Shown: positions 26,275 through 38,870 of the stretch, piece by piece
Layout of the letters: every line of letters starts with the position of its first letter
How positions within the stretch are numbered: the first letter of the stretch is position 1
DNA from: Stromatinia cepivora
Lineage: Eukaryota > Ascomycota > Leotiomycetes > Helotiales > Sclerotiniaceae
DNA: 64,000 bases
Assembly (NCBI GenBank): GCA_014898415.1
Contig: RCTD01000023.1
Coordinates: forward strand, 372,001 to 436,000
Reading direction: 5' to 3'
Notes under the pieces: model-generated
What the model saw: the letters and a program-made list of their open reading frames with translations, nothing else
Database searches by the model: none
Told to the model about the DNA's origin: nothing
Translations under genes and position numbers: made by a program

Positions 26275-28112
26275 ATGGGGTTCGATAACTTCATGCTCTA
26301 TCTCGATGAGAGCATTACAGGTGTTCTCAGTGATTGGGACATTTATTCAACCTTAATTATTACGGCTCTCATCGGCTTCTTTGCCTACAAAGTCATAACA
26401 TCTCGCGATCCAGATTCACATCCTATGCTCTTGGCCCGTCAATCACAAGCATCACCAGTTAGACAAGATGGACAATCTGCCGTCTTCAGAAATCATACTG
26501 CTCCTCATGGCATGCCCCTCAACTCAGGGCTTCACGTTAAAGACCCTGGTGACTCGAAATGGACCCCAGGTCGCAATGGTGATTTGAGGGATATATGGCG
26601 CAAGGCAGTCACTGGAGCTGTTGACAGAGAAGGGAAGGAGACTGGAGAAATTGGTAACCTCATGACAATATATGGTTCCGATAAACTTGTTACTCACAAG
26701 CTTGGTTTGTGCAACTTCGTTGAGGATTAATACCTTCACCTTACTAACTTTATGCAGCCGATGTTACTCGTCAGATCAATTTGATTGGCCAGCATATTAA
26801 GCAAAATGGAGGAAACAATATTGCCATATATCTACCAAACTCGATCGAATACCTCGCAGCATTGTTCGCTTGTGCATTTTACGACCTCAGTGCGATACTC
26901 TTACCATATGACGAGTCTCCCGAAAGTTTGCTAGAATTGATAAATAAATCCAAAGCGGATACAGTTATTGCTGCTGTTGGTTCTTTTCCGTTTGATGTGG
27001 TGACTAAGTCCTATCCTGCTTTACAGCAAATGATATGGGTGGTGGATGATGGCAGTAAGCATATGGACTGGAATGAAGTACCGAAAGGCACTGGAGGAGC
27101 AGTAAATGTTTCTACCTGGCAAGAGATTCTTCAAGATCAGGAAGCTCATGCAGGTTCTGAACTACCTGCCGTTGACAAGAATGGCAAGGAACCTAACAAG
27201 GTTGTTGCATTCTGGCCTAATGGAGAACTCGTGGAATTTACTCAATCAGTATTGGTAGCTGGAGTGTCAGGTCAACTAGCCTCCATACCCACGGTTCAGC
27301 GTATTACATCTAAAGATCTCTTTCTCTCCGCAGAACCTTTATCATTGATTTATCCTTTGGTCCTAACTCTTTCGGCACTTTACTCAAACGCTTCCATAGC
27401 CTTAACGTCTGTTTCTATCAAAGATCCAGATCTCGTGCTAGCAACGAAGGGAACATCTCCAACGATTGTTGTTGCCTCATCCACCACCCTTGCGAAGCTC
27501 CATACCGAAACCAAGGATAACCTAACTTCACCACTCTATCAAGTCGTTCACTGGTTTCAAACTCAATCTTTAGTACAGCATGGTGTTATGCCTATCGCCA
27601 CTGTCTTTTCCCGCATGTACGATCACCTTCGCCCAATCATTGGCACAACGCCTGGCAAACTTCGTCTAGTTTACGTTTCCGAACCCATTGGCGTTCCTTC
27701 AACACCTTTGAGCGCCGAAATGCTCTCAGATCTGCGTATCTACACAGGCTCAAGAATTATCTACGCTCTCACTGCGTCAAAGGTCGCAGGTGCTGTATCA
27801 CAAACCGGTATCTATGATTACAGAGTGGACGATGGTTCGGAGAAATATTCGCACTTTGGGGCGCCTCCACCATCCGTGGAGATCTTTTTGAAGGATACCA
27901 AGGAGTACCAGACTTCTGATACATCTTCCGTTGGAGAGGTACAGTCACCCTTTCTTATCCCTTTCCTTCCGCTTCTCTTGTTTCACAAGCATACATCTAC
28001 TAACAATAAACAACAGATCATAGTAAGAGGACCTGCCGTTGCCGGAGGAGAAGCAAACTTGGGTATTGCAGGGAAGATAAAACCAGACCACACACTCGCC
28101 CTACTCTCATAA
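26275..28112 (+). CDS. Membrane-anchored AMP-binding (ANL superfamily)-like protein, degenerate
   Basis: Exons 26275-26704, 26758-27938 and 28017-28112 join in phase to 568 residues. An N-terminal hydrophobic helix (STLIITALIGFFAYKVI) precedes a region resembling the N-terminal lobe of acyl-CoA synthetases, with NNIAIYLPNSIEYLAALFAC as the best match. The hallmark P-loop (YTSGTTGxPKG) is absent. Its place is taken by VAFWPNGELVEFTQSVLVAG, which keeps spacing but no Thr/Ser-Gly pattern. The late motifs (tGD, the hinge Asp/Lys and the C-terminal Lys domain) are also missing: the protein ends soon after IIVRGPAVAGGEANLG. I infer a non-catalytic, membrane-tethered member of the ANL fold. It could act in lipid binding or as a partner of a true ligase; neither is shown. 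Confidence 0.78.
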
Positions 28113-28281
28113 TATGGTGTAGTGTTTATTGTGCATACCGATCAAATTATTCATACCATATCTATCATGTCAAATAAAACTATATCCATAATAAAACTCC
28201 TAGCTATCCGAAAGCATCACATTACAAATTCACCGCTAGCATACTTCATCTATTTAGATTTCCATGCTCAGATCACTGTTC

Positions 28282-28596
28282 TGTTGCACATCTAAAAACT
28301 TAGCCTTCATATTACTTTTCAGAAAGAGTATTTCCTTGCACCACTACAAATTCAGCTCTTACATTAGCTCTGCAGACACGGCAACACCCTCAACTCCGGC
28401 GCCAATGATAGCTACTCATGGAAACCATAGGATTGCTTTGTTGCACACCTTAGAAGTTAGCTTGCACGTTAGTTATTAGTCCTGCAGGAATCACAAGAGA
28501 ATACCCACATTCAAGAAGTTTCTGTTGCACACCTAGAAATTAGCTGCTTTGTTTAATCTAATATAAAGAGGTTTGTTGCACGTCAGCAAATTTAGT
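28282..28596 (-). repeat. Left cluster of the TGCAACA motif (minus orientation)
   Basis: Copies read on the minus strand as CTAA-x-TT-x-TAG-x-TGTGCAACA or close: 28282-28303, a degenerate one at 28334-28355, 28439-28460, 28523-28543 and 28574-28596. Spacing is about 50-105 bases. They match the right-hand cluster best over the last 13 bases (TAGATRTGCAACA). Confidence 0.7.
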
Positions 28597-29806
28597 ACAA
28601 TAACATCTAATTTCCAATCCTGACTAGCATGTTCATGTGAAAAGACGCTGGCAGGCACAACGGCAAAATCCGGAGCCCCTAGATTATAATAAATTAGCGA
28701 GTCTGCGTAATCAGGCTAAGGCTAAGGCTAAGGCTGAAGCTAACAGTGGCTGAATAGATGCGAAACAAAACAAAACACCGGGATGTTATGGATGGGACGG
28801 CTATGTGGGACCTGGGGCCCGGCAACGTTAAGGCTTAACGATGCGGCATGCCGTTGTCAGCTCGGTTGCAGGGGTTATGAGAAGGAAAGGGTAAGAGGAA
28901 TTGTTGAAAACCGAAGTTTAATCTTATGACTCTGTTAGTGTTTTGCGTACATGTACACCTAATTAGGTGGTTGGAAAGTAGCTTTGTTGATGCATACTAC
29001 TGTAAAGTATCCAAAGGTACACCGTTTGTTTGTTGACATCACTAGTACCTCGGCATAGCCTAACATACATTATTGTTGATAAGTAGTAAAATTAGTTACT
29101 TCGTATGTGGACCAATTAGTTAATTCAAATTGAAATGAGATTTTCATGCTCTAGAAAATATTTGCTAGTTGGTTATGTTGCGTTACCTAGCAGCACTGCC
29201 TGTTCCTGTTCTTACCGCCTAGCTAACGGCTTTGCTGGCATAAATTGACCCTCATCGTGAAGCGAGATACAACACTAGACTAGGTCATCATACCCATCTA
29301 GTGTTCGTCTAACGTCTAAAGTGCCTGAACTTCGGGGCGTGAACTATTAATGTACCTAAACATCTAACTAACTAATTTGTTGGTGAAGGACAGAGGGAAC
29401 GTGTTGGTTTTATGGGTATAGTTATAAGACAGCCCAGAAACTATATTTAATAGGCAGCACCGACCAAAATCGACACCAAAACTATACTGGTAAAAATCAG
29501 CATACACCAATGTAAGTGAATTGGTCGACACAACATCAGCACCAAAATCAGCACCAAGCTACTTGACAAATCCATGAAATTAACAAACACCAATGCAAGC
29601 GGCCAATTTTCTTTGACAAAGCACCTTTAACGCTAACGCACCATATCCATACCAATAGTAAATAACACCAAGTAAACAAACACAACACCGCCGCAAGCGA
29701 TGTAACGCTGAAACTACCGACTAACCAACCAACCAACAACATCCCACCATCCTCATCTCATTCCTTTCCCAGAACTCTGCCGCCCGCTAAATATCTCTTA
29801 GCCGCT

Positions 29807-31400
29807 GAACTAAAATATAGATATGCAACAATGCCCTCTAAACCTCCCCTCCTCATCTCCGAAAATAACTACACAAGAACTTTGGATAACAATCCATGAA
29901 TTATCTAACCTCGCTTGACCAGAACTAAAACATCAGAGATGCAACACAACCATATACTTCAGCATGAAGTATCTCTAATCTTCCGGACTAAAAAGGTAGA
30001 CCTGCAACAAAACTCCTCCTTCACCAGCGAAGAGATTCTATTCTCCTGAACTAAAAAAATAGACCTGCAACAAAATCATACACAACCCTGTGGAAGAACT
30101 CTCCCAAGATCTCTAGCTTCTCAAACTAAAAAATAGATATGCAACAATGATTTTTTTCGGCTAAAGGAGTAACTAGACAGGGCCTTGATAGTTTTGACCT
30201 AGACACGTACTCTAGGTTACTAGGTGTTACACCTTTCTTTAGCTTGCTCATAGCATATATATCCACATTTGCTCCCACTTCAAACTTCTCCATTACTCAG
30301 TACGGCGAGGGATACTTGAACTAAATTATAGATGTGCAACAGTACAATTATCTATTAGTCCTATTCTTGCGAAGAAGACCTATTCCTGTACGTACCCTTA
30401 CAAGGAAGTGTACAAGCCACATCAACATTAGTCCTTCGCCACTTTCGCTTCTTATAAATGGAAGATTACTGCAGAGTACCGGTATCAACACAAAGCAAGC
30501 ATATTTAATTTCTGTAGCTAAATAGATCTAAATAGTAGACAAGATCCAAAATCAGATCGACCAGGATTCTACAAACAGAATGATTCTATAAGCTAGTTTT
30601 CAAGGCCCTATATGTAAACAACGGGTTACAGATTAGATGATAATTTCCCAATCTGCCAGCAAAGGATTTTTTCTCCAGTTCTAGTCAATAGAACTAAAAT
30701 ATAGATATGCAACACTCTCATTTCGCATTTCGCATTTCCCATATCCATTTCCCCCTTTTATACCAATTAATAAAAGCTTAATTAAATAATAAGCTAGCCA
30801 ACACCGTACCCACGAAATCTTAACTTCCCCTCTCTCTCCACCAGCAAGCAAGCAAGCAATTTCCGTAGAATAACAACAACACTGCAATCAGAAAACCGTT
30901 TTTTTTTTTCGCTTCTTTAGTCTACTCCGTACAGACTAAAATGTAGATATGCAACATTCTCATTTCCTATTTCCATTCCTTATTTTTATATTAATGGAGT
31001 TTACCGGTATTTAAATAAGCTCCGAAAATTTGGGGATAAAAATGTTCATCTGGTTAAACTCATTTATCTCTTCACATCTGCATCCATATTCATTCTACCT
31101 TTCGGTATATCGACAACCAAATTCGCTGGAACAACAAATATATAGCAATCAAGCAGCATCCCCTTTTTCTTCTTCATCTTCATCTCTAATACCTAGAGCA
31201 AAATATAGATATGATATACAACAACCCCAATCCCCCTTCCCAATCTCCGTTCCCGTTCCCATTCCTTAACCCCTTTCTTCCAACCCACAGAATCTTAACC
31301 CCTCATTTATTCTCCTCTCTTCTCCACTCCTTTCCCTCCACTCCTCTCCCCCCTTCTTTTTCTTTTTCTCTAATCTCCAAACTAAAATATAGATATAAAA
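29807..31400 (+). repeat. Right cluster of the TGCAACA motif (plus orientation)
   Basis: Ten copies close to TAAAATATAGATATGCAACA, usually preceded by GAAC or GAC. They begin near 29809, 29923, 29987, 30050, 30125, 30320, 30693 and 30935, with decayed copies at 31196 and 31380. The four intervals from 29923 to 30320 are 64, 63, 75 and 195 bases. Spacers do not resemble each other. I do not recognise the family. Confidence 0.75.
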
Positions 31401-32656
31401 ATCGTAATCTTAATTTCATTTCCAATCTATAGAATTTCAAATTTATATTTATTCTTTATTCCTCTTCCTTTCTCTTTCTCCTTCTTTCCTTCTCTACCCC
31501 AACCCATATAGTCTTAACCCCGCACCCCACTCTCCTCTCCCATTTTCTCTCTTTCTTTCCTCTCCACTACCACTCTCCTTCCCCTCTTCTCCCTACCCTC
31601 CATACCACCAATATACCACCAATACACCATCAATACACCATCAATACACCACCAACCAATTTCCCAAAAAGATATATCACATCCCACACCCTATAAATCA
31701 AATGATATAATACATTCATCCGAGATCGTATAAAGATAACCTATTAAGTTTATATTTCATATAATGTTATATCTTATTTCTATTTTACAAAATAAAATAT
31801 GAATAGATACAATCTTATAATCTTAGAATATACAAATAAAAAATGATTGATATTGATATTCTTATATCTGTATCAAATTTCCCACGAGACATATCCTAAA
31901 AGCTGAATACAAATGAATATATACTAAACTTACAACTAGATACATATCAATTTTACTACGAATTATATTTTTGAAAGCTGGATATATCTATATCTATATC
32001 TATATACATCCAACTACCAGACATAATCAATCCAAAGAAATGAAACAAAAATAAATTAAATCAATCCAAAGATAATCTTATTAAAATTCAAGATATAATA
32101 ACGAGATACTTATAATAGGATACTCAAGTAGTGTATATATATACAGAGTAAGAAGTAAGAATATTATATATACCAGCTATTAATACAAACTATTGATTTC
32201 TACAGAGTATAACTAGATACTCTATCCGATATAAATATCTAACATCATATCACCATGCACGCCAAACCAACAAATACCTCCAACAGACATTCATAAAAAA
32301 AACAACGAATGGATTTAGTATAACTACCTCATAGAGTATACATACAAAGCAGAAGATGTAAATGTAAATGCAAATGCGAACCTAACCTAACCTATCCTAT
32401 CCTATCTCAATGGTATCTATCAATCCTAAACACCCACCAAGATTCAATCCCACCAACCAATTCCCCACCAACCATCCAACTATCCCATCCTTATCCCAGT
32501 TTTGAATCCAGATTCCAAACCAGAAAGTGCAAAATTCCATCCCATCCCATACAAAAGAAATTTAACGCCTCATCTTATCCACCTATCCGTTTTTCCATCC
32601 CCCCACCCATACCTCACACTCCCTCTATCCTTCCCACTATCCGTTTTCCAATCTTC

Positions 32657-35126
32657 TCACTCATACCCCATCCTTCCTCTATCCTTCCCACTATTCGTCA
32701 ACGAACCACTTCCTACGCTCCTCCCACCTCCACTTCCACTCCCACTCCCACTAACCAATCCCCCTTTAACAAACGGATCTCTACTTCCCGAATGATCTCT
32801 ATCCCTTCCATTCGCACTAGTTCTTGGTCTCTGACTCGTCGTATTCCTCCTAAATACCGTATTTGCCTTCGGGATATCATTCAATCCCGTATCCGGTGTA
32901 TTAGCCGCCTCGACTAATAGCAGTCCGGAAGGAGCCGCTACACCATGCCCCTTCCCCTTTTTATTCCACTGAGGAGCCTCCTCGAATTGCGGTGTGAAAT
33001 CCAATAGGGGTTTAGGCTTTTTACTACTTGGACTGCGTTGGAGACTGGTATTAACAGCATTGGCAGTTTCAGGACGTTTGGATTTTGCAGGCATGGACAG
33101 GCTTCGGGATTGAGCGCTGCTGCCATTTATGAGTGTCGGTCCATCTGTGAAAGACCCATTTTTGAGGCTATTCTCCCGCTCCTGTTGCGCTTTTTGACGA
33201 ACAGAATATGTTCTTCCTAACAATCCACCCGATGCGAATTGATCTTCTTGAGGTGGTGCTCGGTAAGCTACCGGTGGTCCATTTTTCGCGGGCTGAGGGA
33301 GTGGTGCTATTATAGATGTATTTCGTAAATGGAAAGGAACTTGCTTGGGTTTCTCATCCTCGGTTGTGGAATCATCTGCTTCTGATCTGTCGAAACGATC
33401 CATATCAAGTAACGGTTTGAATGACCCAATCATATATGGATCTTCGTCCACCGAAACGTTTATTCTATGAGTTTGAGTACCTCTGATTCCCGTTCCAGGT
33501 TTTGATGCGATTTTTGTTTTCATCACTTTAACAGTCTTTGTAGCTTTTTTCTGACCTTCACCTTTCTTGTTCACCAAATACCAACTTCTCCATTTTTGAA
33601 CAGCCGAGTACCATGCATTTGCCGCAATTTGATCATCAGTACAGAAGAAATGTACAAAATTCTCCGTACTCAAAAACATTGCGGTTTTTTGTTGACTCTT
33701 AATAGCATAACAATTCTTCCTAGGAGGTTTAAGAGTTTTCCTAATTTGTTGTGCTGTTGGAGTGTAGATGTCGAAATCAGACAAGTGACAAATGTTCATT
33801 GAGTCTTTGTCATTCAAGCCCATTCCCGACTTTTTAGAAACGAACACTTGACCAGAAGAAAGTAGCGTAATATAGCGTTTATTCCATTTCCCGGGTTTTT
33901 GGGAATGATAAAGTTGCACCGTAACATCTTGAGGTGCATCCTTGGGTACAGATGACGCCTCTAGATCTTCATCGTAACCAGAAAAATCGGAGGCTTCTAC
34001 AATAAGAGCATTCTGTGTATCTCTGTCCCAAGAATTCATTATATCTCTAATATGTTCATACCGACGAATTTTGCGCTCTAGACCAAGGGTTGTATATGAT
34101 TCCAGTAATACAGCTGTACGTGGATTGATATTAGCTGACATGATGTTTGCAGCAGAGTTCATGATATCGATAGGAGTCGTATCTCCGTCGACCGGTAGGT
34201 TGATTGATGACTGTTTAAAACGAATCAAAACTCTCTAAAGTATTGTCAGCACCGCTCTTACATTAAATAAATAGACTTACCCTCTCCGGCGCATTCGATG
34301 CTGAGATTGGGGCATCGGTTTGCGGCACTACCCCTCCCCCGCCCGGTTGAATACCAACAGGATTTATGACAGGCGCATCATTTCTAGGGGGTCCATCAGC
34401 AATTGCGCGCTGTATTGATGCAACATTGCTCAATGCAGCAGGTGGGATGGGTTTGGTTGTAGTAGTAGTAGCACGTCTTTTACTGCTGAAGAATCCGAAT
34501 CTCTGAGGAGGGCTCTTGACAGACTCATTTGCGGCTGCATCCAATGTTGCTTCCAATCGCTCCAAATCCTTGCGCTTCTGTTCTGCCAAGATCTTCTCGG
34601 TCTCCTCATCGCTCAATTGAACAGGAAGTGAAACTGGTGGAGGGGAATGCGAAGGAGAGAGAATTTTATGTTGATTTATGCCATTATCGCTATTGTAATT
34701 CAACTCATTACTCTGTTGTCGCTCATCGTAGTCCTGTGATTCTCCCGTCGCTCCCAAATGCGTTTGCGATCGCTTTGGAATGGGGCGCCTAGTTTGCGCA
34801 TAGTTTGATGGAAGGCCAGTCGCAGAATCAACTAGATCAGTCGTTCGCCTTGTCATTGGAATCCTCGCAGTAGGATTCGGGGATTTCGATGGGCCATGCG
34901 ATTCTGGTAATGAGGGCACAGGGGGTGAATCTTCGGGTTTCAGGGCCAACTTCGGTCGTCGATATCTGGACATACTTTTGGTCCTTGATATGGAGGTATT
35001 TTGACTTTGTTGGACATCTTGCCTTGGAGTACTGAGATCGGTATTTGATGGTAAAGCTCTTGCAGATCTGTACCTAGAATATTTTTGTTGTGAGGCTTGA
35101 GGGGGTTGATTCTTTTCTTCTGCCAT
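32657..35126 (-). CDS. RA-PH domain adaptor (MRL/RIAM-like)
   Basis: Two exons (35126-34281, 34234-32657) join in phase to 807 residues. The first 280 residues are disordered with an acidic/basic helix (DEETEKILAEQKRKDLERLE). A Ras-association domain begins right at the splice (RVLIRFKQSSINLPVDGD) and runs to about residue 365. A PH domain follows at about residues 395-510 (VTVQLYHSQKPGKWNKRYIT ... AWYSAVQKWRSWYL). The remainder is disordered and Ser/Gly-rich at the end. Neighbouring RA and PH domains form the structural unit of Grb7 and MRL proteins, which couple Ras-like GTPases to membranes and actin. A polarity or signalling role is inferred. Confidence 0.87.
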
Positions 35127-35622
35127 GATGAATGAATGAGTGGATTATCCAGGACTTGAATATCATATGTAATTACCCTTATGGGCATTATTTTCTTGGT
35201 TGAATTAATAAGAAAAAGTAAAGAACGAGATAACTTGGAGGAATTGTGTTGAGGTTATTATTATTGTGTTATTGTTTCGAACGATTTGAATGAATTGACC
35301 CCCAGATTTGAAGAATGGAGAATGGATTGAGTGAGGAGGTACCTGCAGATTGTAAACGCGGTGTTAGACTGGGCTGCGGGCGGGTGGATATGCGCAATCT
35401 TAATTTTAGAAGTAACATTGAACCTCTTTTTTCTTGTACTTTTAGTAGCGGGTGGGTTGATAGATTGATAGATTGATAGATTGATAGATTGATAGATTGA
35501 TAGATTGATAGATTGATAGATTGATAGATTGATAGATTGATAGATTGATAGATTGATAGATTGATAGATTGATAGATTGATAGATTGATAGATTGATAGA
35601 TTGATAGATTGATAGATTGATA

Positions 35623-35655
<33 letters not shown>

Positions 35656-36759
35656 CTTGTATCATTCATTACCAGAGCATATCATTCATTCATACCAGAT
35701 CATACCAGATCATACCGTACAAAAGTACATATTTTTCCCTTATTTTACTTGGGAATGTTTGGCTTGATCAATCTGATGATTCAAAAAAACTTATTAGATG
35801 ATAGGTGATCTCCCGAATAATGTGGGGGAAAAACAGGGGAAATTTGCAAGTCACATATGGTCCCAGTCAAGGGCATTTCACCAAAACGGAGCACGCAGCG
35901 TTATTTAAACCTTGTTGACAAGGCTGATGTAACCAGTGATGATGAATTCAATTCCTACCGAAGTACTTGTACTTCGAAAGGATGAAGCGTAGAAAATCCC
36001 GAAAATCCCAAAAATCCATTCTATTAATTACATGAAACCAACTCCCGAAAAACGGGGTACACCAAGGCTCAATGCCCTGGATTTCCTTTACAAATTCATT
36101 GACCCCATCTCAAATTGGCATGGATAGATGGGTTTTCTTATAATAAGAAGAAGCAAACTTTGCGTAAAGCCAGTGCTCGAGATGTCATTTCTAACATGTC
36201 AAAATGTCTAAGATTGTACTCATCTAATAATAAATATCTAAATATCTAAATATCTAAATATCTTCACATGAGAACAAAGACAAGTACCAGCACCACCGTC
36301 AGAATACGTACGACCGGTCAATGGTTAAGAATTGCATCATTAATTAAGTTTGTAACACAATAGGAATATTACCAAGACATCCGAGGGGTGGTCATTTAAT
36401 ATATTATGCATTTCGGTAACAGTTATTGTTCCAATAACTATGGGTCAAAATACTTTATTTCTGCTTTATGAGGTAAGAAGAAATCCTCATCCTGCTGGCT
36501 GACAGGTAAATTATATTACTTCCCTACACACATCATGTATGAGAAAAGACGTAGAACACTTCAAGTCAAATTAAGGTTGGTTGGTTACCTTTGAACACTG
36601 GATTTCGGGGTTGGAGAAGTCGGAGTCACCATAGCGGTTTTTGATCAACATCACAAAATAAATTCAATCAGTATTGAATCGAAGATCGTCTACATAAACT
36701 TTCTCCATTTCAATAAATATATGGTCGATTGATTCATACGGAGAATTAAATGCGCGGAA
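35127..36759. other. Intergenic region with simple repeats
   Basis: Upstream region of the RA-PH gene. It holds the long 8-base array at 35461-35655 and a nine-base AAATATCTA repeat at about 36231-36262. No gene recognised. Confidence 0.45.
35461..35655. repeat. 8-base minisatellite (TAGATTGA)n passing into (GATT)n
   Basis: About 21 perfect copies of TAGATTGA from 35461 to about 35628, then a GATT tetranucleotide run to 35655. Reading frames through it give SINLSIYQ repeats on the minus strand, which I regard as artefacts of the array. Confidence 0.93.
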
Positions 36760-37083
36760 GTACTCCTTTTGTCCCGCGGGAAATTGTGATGTGCTGCCCC
36801 CAGCTCGGAACCAAGACACTCAAAGTCTCGCCCTTTCCGTCACTTTGGGCCGGATCCTGTTGCCGAAGGACTTTTCTAGTAGATGATCTCTCAAGAACCA
36901 GGAAATCGACAAATCCAGATTGTATTCATCTTCGGAGACTGGAGCGCAAAGGCTACGGAAAAGGTATCGCGCGAGACTCCCAGCAACGAACCCTGGAGGG
37001 GAGCAGTTCCTCATTCGGGTGGCACCAATTACCAAATATACTGGGGAGTGGAACATGTTTTTCTTTCTTCGAATTAAAAGCAT
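36760..37083 (-). pseudogene. Tyrosinase fragment (copy A)
   Basis: On the minus strand, short stretches resemble the region between the two copper sites of tyrosinase. One is a segment ending LLEKSFGNRIRPKVTE. In another frame, LGAAHHNFPRGTKG corresponds to the conserved pre-CuB segment. Copy B at 37620-38870 has the matching RFCGSKIRPEVVEE and DGAHNSISTGIKGDF. The fragment is interrupted by a frame change and has neither copper site complete. It is a decayed duplicate rather than a gene. Confidence 0.55.
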
Positions 37084-37619
37084 CGATATTTCTCGTTTTT
37101 AAAGCCTAGCAAGCACCCAACCCACTGGTATTTTGTCCTAACTTTCCGTCCTGTACGGTCTGTTGCGTACTAGAGCATCTGTCATCAATCACGTCTCTGT
37201 TACTTTCAATCAAAATCTATCATGTTGGCTGCACAGCCTATCAGCGACACCGCGGTCTGGAGTACAGCTAAATACATCATACATGGCAATACTGCTGTTC
37301 AATCACCAGGAAATTACATCATTCGTGACACGATACCTGGTAACATTGCCTACGTATGTCAAGAGTGGAAACCATGATCATTCAATGTAGTTCGAGAACT
37401 ATCATTTCTAGAGAATCGATCGAGTATTATCAGAGTCATTCCTGCTCCGTTCCTTTTGAAGAGCATCAAATCCTCAGAAGGAGGACAGGCCGGTAAGTAG
37501 GTTGCACAAAGCAAAGAATAAACAAGAATCTGAGAGATACAAATTAACATTTCGTGAACAGTTCGTCCCGCTTTCATATGTCGAATATATGCCTACCCGG
37601 TAGAACACACATCGGGATT

Positions 37620-38870
37620 TTAAGAATGTTCGTATTCATAACATAGCATTCCCCCTACCGTGTTCATTACCGCAGCGACTGGTACCCTTTGTGTAAAGCC
37701 ATTCAAATTAAGCCAGTCAGCAAAAGATGCACCCCTAGTTGTCAAATTTATACTGGCTTGGCCAGCATACTCCGTTAACCTCAAACTTGGATTTCCTTGC
37801 TGCCAAATCCACCATAACCTGTCGATCTGCGCATGGTGGAGGAAGAATATACGATCTGGAAAATGAGAACAGCATCAGTTGAACATTCATTGGCCTTTAC
37901 ATGGCATTGATGCAAAATTTACCATATAGAGCAGTGAAAACGCCAAAATCCCCCTTTATTCCGGTCGAAATCGAGTTGTGCGCGCCGTCCTCTAAGCTGG
38001 AGCTAAAAGCCGCGTAGTCTGGTTTGCTCAGCGTCTCTTCTACCACCTCGGGACGGATTTTGCTGCCACAGAATCTCTCTAGTAAATTACCTCTGGGGAA
38101 TTCACAGGACAAACAATGCGGAAGATGTTTGTCGTCGAAGAATGAGGCCACGAGACCGGCAGGGGCCGTCAACAAGGCATCGACCGAAATTCACCGTTGT
38201 AGCACCAGTAATTACCATCACCACCGAATCCGCTCGCTGGATCCCAAACTGGGGACTTGGTAATGTCTTCCCAAGCAAGAACACCAATTCCAATACCTAT
38301 GCGAAAGTTAAAGTCTATCCTAAAGAATTGCATGCTGCACAGGAATCATGCAGCAGTGTTCCGTTATACCCGCATTGCTCCTGGAGAGTGTTTTCGTACA
38401 CTCTGATAAAATATTTATGCCAAGGCAGAAAAACAGCGGCATCATGAGCTATCGGTCACATCAGTGCTTGCGTCTATAAATCTAAAAATATATTTATGGT
38501 TCTCGATGACTTACAGTAACTGCCATAATTTTGATGGATCCATGGAAGTCGCTATGCAGCGTCTCATTATCTGTCATCCGAGACGGTTTGTTACTTAGGC
38601 ATTGCACTGCAGAGATATATTCGGCTTTTTCTAAAGTATTAAGATGCCTCCATTCCCGACGAATCGCGGGCTTAACGCAAAACTGTTCTTGTTCGAACGC
38701 AAATAAACCATGTGTTTTCGATGGGAGTATATATCTCGCGAGTGTGGCTCCTACTACAACAAAAAAGACAAAACAGAGAAAGTATTCCGGATTACAGTTT
38801 GTGTAGTGCTTGGTAATACGGAGCCCTGTCTGCCTAATATCTTCTTGTCATTTCTCGACTGTGTAACCGA
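37620..38870 (-). pseudogene. Tyrosinase pseudogene (copy B), membrane-anchored type
   Basis: Reading the minus strand, an N-terminal hydrophobic helix (FLCFVFFVVVGATLARY) is followed by REWRHLNTLEKAEYISAVQC. Then come CuA-site parts (DFHG; HDAAVFLPWHKYF) and WEDITKSPVWDPASGFGG. The PHCLSCEF segment and the CuB site (FFLHHAQIDRLWWIWQQGNP) follow, with a C-terminus ending at a stop at 37620-37622. The expected PYWDW block is unrecognisable, at least two frame changes occur near 38150-38220, and the first exon junction is out of phase. Introns with normal GT-AG borders remain, for example near 37862-37926. Tyrosinases oxidise phenols with a binuclear copper site. Those in dikaritin clusters (UstQ, PhomQ) help build cyclic peptides. 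Confidence 0.72.

Larger units (their letters stand above)
28113..32656. other. 4.5-kb gene-free block with dispersed motif
   Basis: No coherent coding frame on either strand. The first kilobase has AAGGCT repeats near 28712-28737. The middle has repeated ACCAAAATC(A/G) words around 29465-29560. The right part, from about 31.2 kb, is strongly pyrimidine-rich and then AT-rich. A conserved motif of about 20 bases recurs in two oppositely oriented clusters, listed separately. Confidence 0.55.

Noticed and set aside
29807..30146. CRISPR-like look of a motif at regular 63-75-base spacing
   Set aside because: Repeats are imperfect and short, spacers too long and variable, and the genome is eukaryotic.
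35261..35669. Frames encoding SINLSIYQ repeats
   Set aside because: They arise from the TAGATTGA array.
37222..37377. 51-codon plus-strand frame between the two tyrosinase remnants
   Set aside because: Starts with ATG and looks protein-like but has no signal peptide, no family and no splice support; kept out of the gene list.
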